Source of the DNA: Omphiscola glabra
Lineage: Eukaryota; Mollusca; Gastropoda; Lymnaeidae
Assembly: GCA_964017045.1 (NCBI GenBank)
Contig: OZ024799.1
Location: 28,283,596-28,347,595 of the forward strand
DNA: 64,000 nt
Reading direction: 5' to 3'
This document shows, piece after piece, positions 13,801 through 25,800 of the stretch. How positions within the stretch are numbered: the stretch's first letter is position 1; every line of letters starts with the position of its first letter. Below the pieces are notes generated by a model. That model searched no databases and had not been told where the DNA came from. It saw only the letters and a program-made list of their open reading frames with translations. The translations under genes were made by a program, and so were the position numbers.

Positions 13801-16800
13801 TGGTGTGACTAAGACACTGCCTTCTCGCATGTATTGGTGTGACTAAGACACTGCCTTCTGGCACGTATTGGTGTGACTATGACTAAGACACTGCCTTCTG
13901 GCACGTATTGGTGTGACTATGACTAAGACACTGCCTTCTGGCACGTATTGGTGTGACTATAATAATAATAATAATAATAAAGTTTATTTGAAAAATCACG
14001 CTTCATCCCCAAAGGCTCGAAGCGCGTTACAAAGTCAAATCTAGGAGATTGATTGATTGATTGATTGATTGGAGTACTTATATAGCGCTCATTCCATAGC
14101 ATGCTCACGGCGCTCCGCTGTTCGATGTTCGAGGGGTCTCACTGCTGCCAGTTAGGCGCATGTGAACTCCATCTCCCCATCTCCGGGTTTGAATTGAAAT
14201 GATTAAATGACTTATTGCGATGCATGACCGGACTCTCCGTAATTTCAATTCAGAGCATGATCTGTGTTACTGAGCCATGTTTGTTCTTAAAATATCATTT
14301 CTGCTTCTTTCCCGGTCTGGAAAATTTGATTTCGCCAAAATATCATCAAATTGCTTTCTTGGTATGCCTGGCATAACATAGCCATTTATATTTCTTAGCC
14401 CCTTGGTTGCACTGCGAAGTGGAGGTAACTCAGCACCTTCATATCCGGCAGATATGGCTTATTTGTTTTATTTAAATTTAATGTGAACTGAATCTTCATT
14501 TTGGGATGCTAAAGCTAACTGATGGTCCATGCATACTTTGAAAACTACCTTTTTAGTCTTATAAAAATCCAATTAAGTACCGTAACTGTAGGATGATAAC
14601 AGTAGAATGATAAATGTAGGATGTTAACTGTAGGATGATAACTGTAGGATAGTACAACAATTGCTAATGAAATTTAACTTCTGGCACGTATTGGTGTGAC
14701 TATGACTAAGACACTGCCTTCTGGCACGTATTGGTGTGACTATGACTAAGACACTGCCTTCTGGCACGTATTGGTGTGACTATGACTAAGACACTGCCTT
14801 CTGGCACGTATTGGTGTGACTATGACTAAGACACTGCCTTCTGGCACGTATTGGTGTGACTATGACTAAGACACTGCCTTCTGGCACGTATTGGTGTGAC
14901 GGTTCGTCAATACTTTAATTGATTTGCATTACATTATTATTTACTTTTTGCTCTTAAACAATAAGCATTAGCGAAAGATTTAAAATAGATCAGCAACACG
15001 ACTTCATATCAGGGGCCATCCATAAAGTACGTCACGCTATCTTTTTTATTTTGTTGTTTTAAAATTACCCATCCAACCCCCGCCCTGTCACAAGATCTGT
15101 CACAAATTCCCCCCCCCCCCCCCCCAAAAAAAAAAGTCACACTCTCTAATTAAGTAATTATTAAAATATTAACAACTAATTAAAATGTCAAGTAAACCAG
15201 TTTGACTATTAAACTCTTCAATGTATAAAGGTGACATCTTCTGACAGAATACTTCAGTCACAAGATACATGTTAACATCACTGTCAAAGTAAGGTTTTAT
15301 TTGTATGCTAAAATATGTGAGACGGTGGTCACACAAGATCTTTTAACCCCCCCTCCCCTCTTTTTTTTGGTCACAAACTGTCACATTTTCTTAGATCCTC
15401 CCTACATCGTGACGTACTGTATGGACGGCCCCACACTTGCCAGGACACTTAATAATTTATGAACGACCCCACACTTGCCAGGAGACAACATTTTAAACCA
15501 ACAAGTGCCATTTCAAAACAGAAAATATTAACAAAACAAATAAAAAGTAGTGAAGATACCCGCCTTACGTCACCAGTCGATGACGTCACCAGCCGATGAC
15601 GTCACCAGCCGATGACATTGCAAATTTAATTCATTTTAGTCGAAGTGCGCACACGTGCTTTAAATATATTTGTTTGTTTCACGCATTTACCTGGAGTAGG
15701 GTCCAGTTTTTCAATGACATTGCTCATTTTAAAGAGGTTTCGAAATCTGCTTGTATGACTACGATGAAAAATTACCGTATCCACGTGTTGCCACGTGTGG
15801 AAAATTAACTTTACAATGTGATTCATCATTACACTATTTAAGCCAACTTTCATGACCTTCAGTGTTTTAAAGTAATTAAGCAATGAAATTATTTGTAATC
15901 TTACTTTACTGCTTACCATTATGCTTACTTTATAAAAACACGTAATTTTAAATATGCTGGTTTTTTCTCCCCTTTCCCAACGAAGACGATGCAGATTGAG
16001 AGCAGTCAGCACCAGGAAGAAATCATTCCACCTTCGCTGGAGACGTGTTCTTAAATTTCATGATAAATTCCTCCCTGGGAGATACCATTATTCTCCCTAA
16101 CATTTTCTAACAAAGAATGACAGAATTCCTCTTCATTTTATATCTCAATGTAGCGCAGATAACACTTTTTCGCCATAAGCGCTAAAAGGCCACAAAACAC
16201 ATAAATACGATTTGGTAATAAAATAATCAATGCCTGAATCATCACGGGGGTTTTGGGGGGGGGGGGTGCGTTTCTATAGTTGTTATTTTTTCCAATCTCC
16301 ACGATTCCAACACCCCCCGCCCCCTCTTTTCTCTTCCCTTTTCAGCTTCTTCCATATGTATCCTACCACTCGTCGAATGTAGGAAGAAAGTTCCAAAAAG
16401 CAAATCTCCCGGCAGACCGGATGTGCTCCAAGAAAATGGTCTTGTGGGCGCAATCTGACGAATGAAGGGATCCGTACGTGCGGGGACTTACTCCAACAGG
16501 ATCACAAATTTGATGGTTATGGTGGGCTGTGTGGAGGGAGGGAGGGAGGGCGTTTACCGTGCTGCCGTGTTCCTCCCTCAGCGGCAAACGATTAAATATC
16601 ATCTATTGATTGTTTTGACCCCCTGACCCTTTCTCCCGGATTCTCCCGCTGAAACCAGTCCGTCCTCTCGCCCTCGCGGATCAGTTCGCCAAGCGTAAGT
16701 AATACATAGCGTCTCTTACTCACCGTAACAAAAATATCAACTCTTGCTCCACACCGCTCCCTCCCACTAAGAAAATAGCCACAGAGAGGGGGTGGGGAGG

Positions 16801-19800
16801 AAGGGGCGTGCATGAGCAATCGTATGAGTGTAGATGAAGATGCCCCCGCCGATATACCTCACCCCCCAGCGCGCCCCGCCCTTGAAAAAAAATCCCTCTG
16901 ATCTCATTATGACATCCCATTTCACTGTTGGCTGTACATGAGGGATATCTGCCCTTGATTTGTATCTAGTTTCGCGTCGTTGACCTCTCGGGGGGGGGGG
17001 GGGGAGGGGGTCAAGATGAGTCACGCGTGAGGTCAGTTCTATTGACGTGTCGACACGTGCCATCATTTCATTCTTAATGCATCTCATTAAAACGTGGTTA
17101 ATTAGCGGGCAGAACATAGAAACTCGCTTTTAATTTTCATATTGTTTAAAAAAAAATTTTGTGGACAGTTTATTTGTTAAGTGCCTAGGTCAGTGGTCGG
17201 CGATTCGCGGCTAGCGAGCCGCATGCGGCTCTTTGACGACCTGAGTGCGGCTTGGCCAGTCGGCCTCACATCGGTTTTGACACTGAAAAACATGGTTCTT
17301 GACAGGTTCTTGAAAAGAAATATGGCTCCTAAATTGTTTTTTTTTTTTTTTTTTCTCTTTTGACTTAGGAGTTTTCGGAACACTGGCCTAGGTTAAGCTA
17401 AATGCATCTGATTGACAATTATTATTGGTCTTACAGATTTTGTTTATGTCTTGGCGCTAATCGTGTGACGACACAATAGAGGCGGCCAGTTCGGAAAAAA
17501 AACTACGTCATAAAATGCGATGTTTTAAAATTTCATTTTTAATTATTTTTTTGATGAATGCACTTTAAACAAAGTTAAATGGATTGGAGAAAATGTCACA
17601 AGATCCAATCCACGATTTGCCGTTTCTATGCTTGACAGAAACACGTTGATGATAATACGGAGACTTTATATATGTATCAAGTCCCCCGTCTTCCACCCCA
17701 AATATGACATACGTTTCGGCGTGTCAATGACACGCGTGTCAAGCTGCATTGTCTGTGAATCTGACTAGCCAACGGACAGACAATAGACGTCCGAATTAGA
17801 ACTGGGCTCTACTGGGATTTCTGTCAGTCTGATTAAGACTTGTCATTTGAATATGGCGCTGGGAGTCGGAAAAGGGTGGTGGTGGGGGTATGGTGATGGT
17901 AGTCCCATCTGCCTTTTTGTATAACAATGACGTGCTGTCTTCTGCTTCAATTTTATCCTCCTGGTTATTTAATTTGTATTAAAGACTCGTGGAAGAGCGT
18001 ATTGGACCATCATCTTCATGGCGTTACAGTGGCAGCCAGTTGCTGGAAATGAGATTCGAAGTAGACTATGACGGTTCGTTACGTGTTATTCTGGTAAATG
18101 ATCAGTTAATAAGTTATTAGTTTTAAATTTGACCGTTTGACAAGTCAGTCAAGACAGGGTTGAACCTAGAAGCTTTAAAAGATCACTGCTAGAAGTCGAG
18201 CGCCAACGGTCAATTCAACGCAACCAAGCAATAGCGCTTAACTAATTTTAAAAAAAAATTGCATGCACAATAAACATTTTGTGTATTATTTGTGAAGACA
18301 TGGCTTTTAAATTTCTCTTAGCAGAGGGTTCCACGTCGTCTAAATGTGACCCTGTCTGAGATGAAGCGTTGCTATGTTAAACTCTTCACAAAATGAACCT
18401 TTCCAAAATTAAACAAATGCGTAACATATAAAAGCATTTTTTGGGTATTTTAATGAAAATTGACGCGGGAGCTGATTAACTAAGTTAATTCCCCTCAATG
18501 CAATGGGACCCCACCCCTCACTACATCAAGTATTAATTATCTGTTACTTGTTAAACACATTTAAGTCTCATTCACTTTTGGCCTCTCTCGGCTTGATGGG
18601 GACAACGGGGATCCCATGTAGTGCCAGGAACATGGTGGTGTTTTTTTTTTTTTTTTTTTTTTTTTTTGGGGGGGGGGGGGGGGGTTTACGCTAAGTTTTG
18701 CGTTACGGCATGCATAATTAAATTTACCTTATTTCCGACCACGAATCTATACGTTTTAAGAGTAGTGTCCCCTTAACGGATCCATGGCATGCGGTCTATT
18801 ATGGAAATAGGATTTTTTTCCCAGAGGGTGGTAAGAAATAATTTTATCCCAAGAGAATTATGAACGAATATATTAGTATATTATGCTTTATTTAATGCAT
18901 CTTGAACTATTCATGTTTTGTTGTGAATCTTATTACCCGTCAACATTTTTGATGTGAACCTGGCAGACCTGTTTACTCTTACGATTTTGGCGTACAATGT
19001 ACGATTTTGAGGTGTGTACATTGCGTATACTGTATGTTTAATTTACTATTTAGATAATGTATTGAACGATTTTGTGATGATATTGTACGACTTAAAGAGT
19101 TTGAGGGTAAACAGGTTTAGAACCTTATTACATTTCATCATTTTTGTTGTGAATCTTATTACACTCCAACATTGTTGATGTGATCATTAATAGTTGTTAC
19201 ACTTCAACACGTTAAGCACACTGCTTTGTTAAGATTCCAACTCATTGAAACCGGCCCGGTCGATTTAACTATAACATAATCTTATTGTATTTGATGACGT
19301 ATTTTCATGGTTGTGCACAGTGTGACGGATGTAAAGCCTGTTGGTGTGGATTCGTGGATTAAATCACGGTGTGACTGTTGAATAAGCCTGTTACTGTTGC
19401 TTCACTGGCTGGCATTACACATGCTGTTGTTCGGGGCGCTGCTGTGATAATCACAAGCGATGAACTAGAGAGTTATAAAAGGCGACACGTCTTTAGCCTG
19501 CCTCCACCCGGACAGATAAGAAACGTTTTTTTGTAATGGGGAAATGGTGCATGGGCGAATGATAATCGATGCTCAGATTCTGGAAGGGGGGTGCACACAA
19601 TTACACATTTGGAATGGTGGGAATCGTTTTTTTTAAAGGAAAAAGTGGGGGTGGGGGATATGATTCATTTATATTTTTTTAGCTTTGTGAGTGCTTGATG
19701 CAGGCTTAAAACAAAACAATCAAATGAAGATCTGAGCTATGATATCACTTGTAGGATGTGAGCTATGATATCACTTGTAGGATGTGAGCTATGATATCAC

Positions 19801-22800
19801 TTGTAGGATGTGAGCTATGATATCACTTGTAGGATGTGAGCTATGATATGACTGATAGGATGTGAGCTGAGATATGACTGGTAGGATGTGAGCTATGATA
19901 TGACTGATAGGATGTGAGCTATGATATGACTGTTAGGATGTGAGCTATGATATGACTGATAGGATGTGAGCTATGATATGACTGATAGGATGTGAGCTAT
20001 GATATGTCTGGTAGGATGTGAGCTATGATATGACTGGTGGGATGTGAGCTATGATATGACATGTAGCATATGAGCTATGATATGACTTGTAGGATGTGAG
20101 CTATGATATGACTGATAGGATGTTAGCTATGATATGACTTCTAGGATTTGAGCTATGTTATGACTAGTAGGATGTGAGCTATGATATGACTGATAGGATG
20201 TGAGCTATGATATGACTGTTAGGATGTGAGCTAGGATATGACTGATAGGATGTGAGCTATGATATGTCTGGTAGGATGTGAGCTATGATATGACTGGTGG
20301 GATGTGAGCTATGATATGACATGTAGGATATGAGCTATGATATGACTTGTAGGATGTGATCTATGATATGACTGATAGGATGTTAGCTATGATATGACTT
20401 CTAGGATTTGAGCTATGTTATGACTAGTAGGATGTGAGCTATGATATGACTGATAGGATGTGAGCTATGATATGACTGTTAGGATGTGAGCTATGATATG
20501 ACTGATAGGATGTGAGCTATGATATGACATGTAAGATGTGAGCTATGATATGACTGATAGGATGTGAGCTAAGGTATGACTTGTAGGATGTGAGCTATGA
20601 TATGACTGGTAGGATGTGAGCTAAGGTATGACTAGTGGGATATGAGCTATGATATGACTGGTGGGATGTGAGCTATGATATGACTGGTGGGATGTGAGCT
20701 AAGATATGACTTGTAGGATGTGAGCTAAGATATGACTTGTAGGATGTGAGCTAAGATATGACTGGTAGGATGTGAGCTATGATATGACTGATAGGATGTG
20801 AGCTAAGGTATGACTTGTAGGATGTGAGCTATGATATGACTGGTAGGATGTGAGCTATGATATGACTGGTGGGATATGAGCTATTATATGACTGGTGGGA
20901 TGTGAACTAAGATATAACTGGTAGGATGTGAACTAAGATATAACTGGTAGGATGTGAGCTATGATATGACTGATAGGATGTGAGCTAAGATATAACTGGT
21001 AGGATGTGAGCTATGATATGACTGTTAGGATGTGAGTTAAGATATAACTGGTAGGACGTGAGCTATGATATGACTGATAGGACGTGAGCAGGGCCGACCC
21101 TAACAATTGCGGGGCCCTATGCGAAACGGATTGCGCGGGGCCCTTTCTGGGTAGGAATAAGGATAATAAGTGAAAATTAAGATTTTGTATTAGAAAATAA
21201 ATTCGGGGCGGGGCCTATGAAAGTGCGGGGCCCATTGCGGCCGCATAGGTTGCAATGGCCTAAGGCCGGCCCTGGATGTGAGCTAAGATATAACTGGTAG
21301 GATGTGAGCTATGATAAAACTGGTAGGATGTGAGCTATGATATGACTGGCAGGATGTGAGCTATGATATGACTGATAGGATGTGAGCTAAGATATAACTG
21401 CTAGGATGTGAGCTAAGATATAACTGGTAGGATGTGAGCTATCACATGACTGATAGGATGTGAGCTAAGATATAACTGGTAGGATGTGAGCTAACATATG
21501 ACTGGTGGGATGTGAGCTAAGATATGACTTGTAGGATGTAAGCTAAGATATGACTGATAGGATGTGAGCTAAGATATGACTGGTAGGATGTAAGCTAAGA
21601 TATGACTGTTAGGATGTGAGCTAAGATATGACTGGTAGGATGTGAGCTAAGATATGACTGATAGGATGTGAGCTAAAATATAACTGATAGGATGTGAGCT
21701 AAGATAATGACTAGCAGGATGTGAGCTAAGATATAACTGGCAGGATGTTTCACGCAGTGCTTGACAATTTTTTTGTTCTGGCAATCAATTTATTAATCAT
21801 ATTGCAGCATGGACCGGTTTTTAATTTATTGATTATTCTTTTTTTCTTCTCTTAATTAAAATTCTACCATTTGTGACATTTACGGATCGGTGACTGGGTA
21901 TGCATATGACCACCACATTGAGGATAGCTGGGTTTTTGTTCTTGGGGAGGGGGGATTACGTCCAGATAACCTATTACAATCGACTTTTGGTAACCAATTG
22001 TCCTCTGATTTGCTATAAACGGTATGATCCATGCAATCATATTACCAGTCTTTTGATTGCGGTTTACTTTCGTCATTTTTGACTTTAATAAGCTTATGAT
22101 ATATGATTAATTCATACGCTGTGGGCGGAGCTAAGATCAGAGGCGTCATGAGTAGAAACCTGCTTGCTCGCCCCCCTTTACACTTCCAGCCCTTAACCAC
22201 TCATTCCATACCTAGTCGAGCTTTAAACTACAACAGTCACCTGGGCCGGTGCCAGGCTTGCGCTCACATTCTTATTCACGTACCCGGTACTGAGACAAGG
22301 CGACACAGAAAAGTCGGCACTGGGACAAGGCGGCACTGAGACAAGGCGGAACTGGGACAAGGCGGCACTGGGACAAGGCGGCATTGGGACAATGCGGCAC
22401 TGAGAAAAGGCGGCACTGAGATAGGGTGGCTCTCAGACAAGATGGTACTGAAATGGGGCGGCACTGAGACATGATAGTACTGAGATAGGCAGCACTGAGA
22501 CAGGATGGTACTGAGACAGGATGGTACTTAGATAGGATGTTACTGAAAAAAGGGTGGCACTGATACAAGATGGTACTGAGATAGGGTGGCACTGAGACAG
22601 GATGGTACTGAGATAGGGTGGCACTGAGACAGGATAGTACTGAGATAGGGTGGCACTGAGATTGGGCTCCGTAGAACTTCTCAGCATTTATCCACCACAA
22701 AGGACCCAATAATTCTGAATATGCAGACTCAGCATTACAATAAGAAAGAAACTCACCACCCGGGCTGAAGCGGTTGTCACGTCTGATTAAAAAGCAGTGC

Positions 22801-25800
22801 TTCTGACATCACACAAATTGGGCATATAACGATTAATTAAGCTTTGGCTCAAGTTAAGATATGTCTCCTCAACTACATTCCCAATGAGATGTATGTTGAG
22901 GTCTTAATTACATGGCCATGGATAGGGGCCCACGTTGAGGTCTTAACTACATGGCCATGTATAGGGGCCCATATTGAGGTCTTAACCAGATGGCCATGGA
23001 TAGGGGCCCATGTTGAGGTCTTAACTACATGGCCGTGGATAGGGGCCCATGTTGAGGTCTTAACTACATGGCCGTGGATAGGGGCCCATGTTGAGGTCTT
23101 AACTACATGGCCATGGATAGGGGCCCATGTTGAGGTCTTAACTACATGGCCGTGGATAGGGATCCTTGTTGAGGTCTTAACTACATGTTCATGGATAGGG
23201 ACCCATGTTGAGGTCTTCCACTACATTCCTATGGATATGGTCCCCATGTTAAGTTCTTCCCCAACAGTTATCCCCTCTGTTGGCGGGGATAAAGAAATGT
23301 TGCCATTTAGCATCAAGTTGGAACTGATTAGCATCAAGTTGGAACTGGGCAATATTTATAGGAGCTGTACCTAAAAGGATATATGTATACTTACTTGACC
23401 TGTACCTTAAAAACTACTTAACCTGTACCTTAAAGACTACTTATTTGACCTTTACGCTTAAAGACTACTTAACCTGTACCTTAAAAACTACTTACTTTAC
23501 CTTTACCTTAAAGACTACTTAACCTGTACCCTAAAGACTACTTAACCTGTACCTTAAAGACTACTTAACCTGTACCTTAAAGACTACTTAACCTGTACCT
23601 TAAAGACTACTTAACCTGTACCTTAAAGACTACTTAACCTGTCCTTAAAGACTACTTAACTATTAAACCCCCCTCCCCCAAATCTTTTGCATTCTTTGGG
23701 AATTGACGTCATGTAAGGCAATTTAGTCTATAAGGACCTCATTGTGTTCTCAAATGTGCTATCAAGTAAGGATAGCTAAATAAACACACCGTAGTGTGCC
23801 GAGCACGCGGCTCTTGGCATCGATAGCTGATAGATGTGTTTCTCAGGCGATTTAGTTTAAAGGTGAACATATTTTCCTCATGTCTGTGGTATGCCGGTCC
23901 CTACGTTCACAGCATTTTTAGCCAGGGTGAGAGAGGGAAAGACAGAAGGAAAGAAAAGACCAGGCATGGAATTCGCTAACCACTCTGTCCCATTGTTCCA
24001 TTTAACCCCCCCCCCCCCATTTTTTCCCCCTCCTCCCCCTATGGATTGTCTCTTGATTGTAAACGAATGGTATTTAAAGTCTGCTATAAAAAGTCTTCAC
24101 CACACCCACCCCAACCTTTACACCCCAAATGCCAACCATTTCTCACCATTTATCATCAAGTCTTGAAATATTAGTGGGATATTCCATGCTAGACTTGTAA
24201 ACTGCATGTAGTTCATTCAATTCTATATAAAAGCTTATGTCATTCTTTCTCCTGCACAAATACATTTTAACAAATACTCTGCAGCAGTAATTTATAATAT
24301 ATTTGTATTTAACTTTTTTCAAATTGCGAATAAACAATCACAAGACTTTCATCCCAAAAGCATGAGTTAATTCTCAACAGTTGGCCATCTATCAATCTAA
24401 TATGATAGCCAAATCAAGCTATGCTAAATACTAAAGACAGAAGAGATGGAGGGAACAACAAAAGTCAGTGGCTCCACACTGCCCGCCTTTTTTTTTTTTA
24501 TATAATAATGCTAAGAAGGAGGCTATTTTAAAGTGGTGAAATGAAAATACTTTGAAACAATAGCATTTAATATATTCACAATGCAGTCTATTTAAAGACT
24601 GGAATAGTGAGGATAACAAAAATAGATTTGCTGAATTTTCTTTTTTTTTTTATTATTATTTTTTTTAATGGAAATTTCCATTTTTAAATAAATGTTTGTA
24701 TTGAACCTAAATTTACATTCTAATTTTGATCATCCCTTTTCTTTATGAATATTTGATCTTGGCTCACAATCCAGACCTATTTACAATTTTTATTTATTCT
24801 TGTGTGTTCACCAGATGCAGTGACAGGTCCAACTGTAGTGACAATGAGCAGCCCAAAAGATGGTTGCCCTATGACAACCAAGAGTGTCCGAAAATCAAGA
24901 AGATAATTCCATCAGAGATACCCATTGACAAAGAGCGACTGGTAAGTTATATTTGTTAAATAACTTATTGTGGGGTGGGGGGTATTATTAAATAAAAAAT
25001 AACCTGTCAAATAATGGTGGCGGCAATGTGTGAACTTCCCACCTACTTAAGTTACTTCACAAAACTTCGTTTCAAGTAACGCACCTTACAAGAATCCAAG
25101 TCAGTGCTAACTTCTGTAAAGTTTATTATATTAAATTTATTTCCAATTTATAAAAATAATATTTCCATATTAAACAATACATATATTTAAATATAGGGCT
25201 AAGAAAGTTTATTTAGCCAGATTTAAATTGATTTGATTTCCATAAAAAACAACATATCTCACTATTTCTGTTTTTACAAATCACATTTAGAAATAGGAAT
25301 GGTGTCTTGTTGGCTATTGAAAACAAATTCACAGGCTGGTTAGTGCACTTTTGGGGAATTTTCGCACTATTAAACAGAGCATTACATCCATAGACACACA
25401 CATGCACACCTAGAGAATTATTATTTGTGATATTTAATAAGACAGTTAATTATTCATTTTGAGAGATATTCTGGGTAATAGAATTTATTGTGATATATTA
25501 ACTTTATTTGGCCTTTAATAATTAGAGTGGAATGATACTAAAAAATTTGAATGTAAAAAAAAAATGTTTTAAAATTTTCAAAGAAACAAGAAGTACTATA
25601 GACACCCTCCCCCCACACCCCTCTTTTTCACCCTCCCCCACACCCCTCTTTTTCACCCTAACCATGCACCCAACTGTTTTATAAACATTATTTTTGTAAC
25701 TCATGTCATATTTTGTAGTCATTCTATGTGTTATATAGACTCAAACATGTAATTAGTCACCTAGGAGTAAATATATAGCTTGATTAGAGATGAAGGCTGA

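Larger units (their letters stand above)
10896..24814 (+). other. Plexin-A intron 1 (13.9 kb)
   Basis: This intron splits PSI 1. It contains a donor-like array, several minisatellites, a 2 kb 26-bp satellite, and TIR elements at 15012, 17191, 18964 and 21089 (listed separately). Stretches 15620-17180, 17390-18960, 19130-19720, 21760-22285 and 23670-24814 show no gene or RNA that I recognise, only poly-C/G tracts near 16253, 16991, 18640-18684 and 24005. No nested gene was found on the opposite strand. Confidence 0.8.

Noticed and set aside
553..14900. Regular spaced repeats as possible CRISPR arrays
   Set aside because: The arrays are head-to-tail repeats without unique spacers, in an animal genome.
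22272..22709. 145-codon minus-strand open frame rich in SVPPCLSA
   Set aside because: It is a degenerate minisatellite with no start context and no homology.
22844..23374. 176-codon open frame with [13 protein letters not shown] repeats
   Set aside because: It is a 39-bp minisatellite, 13 codons per unit. It resembles no known repeat protein, and the opposite strand and intron position argue against a gene.
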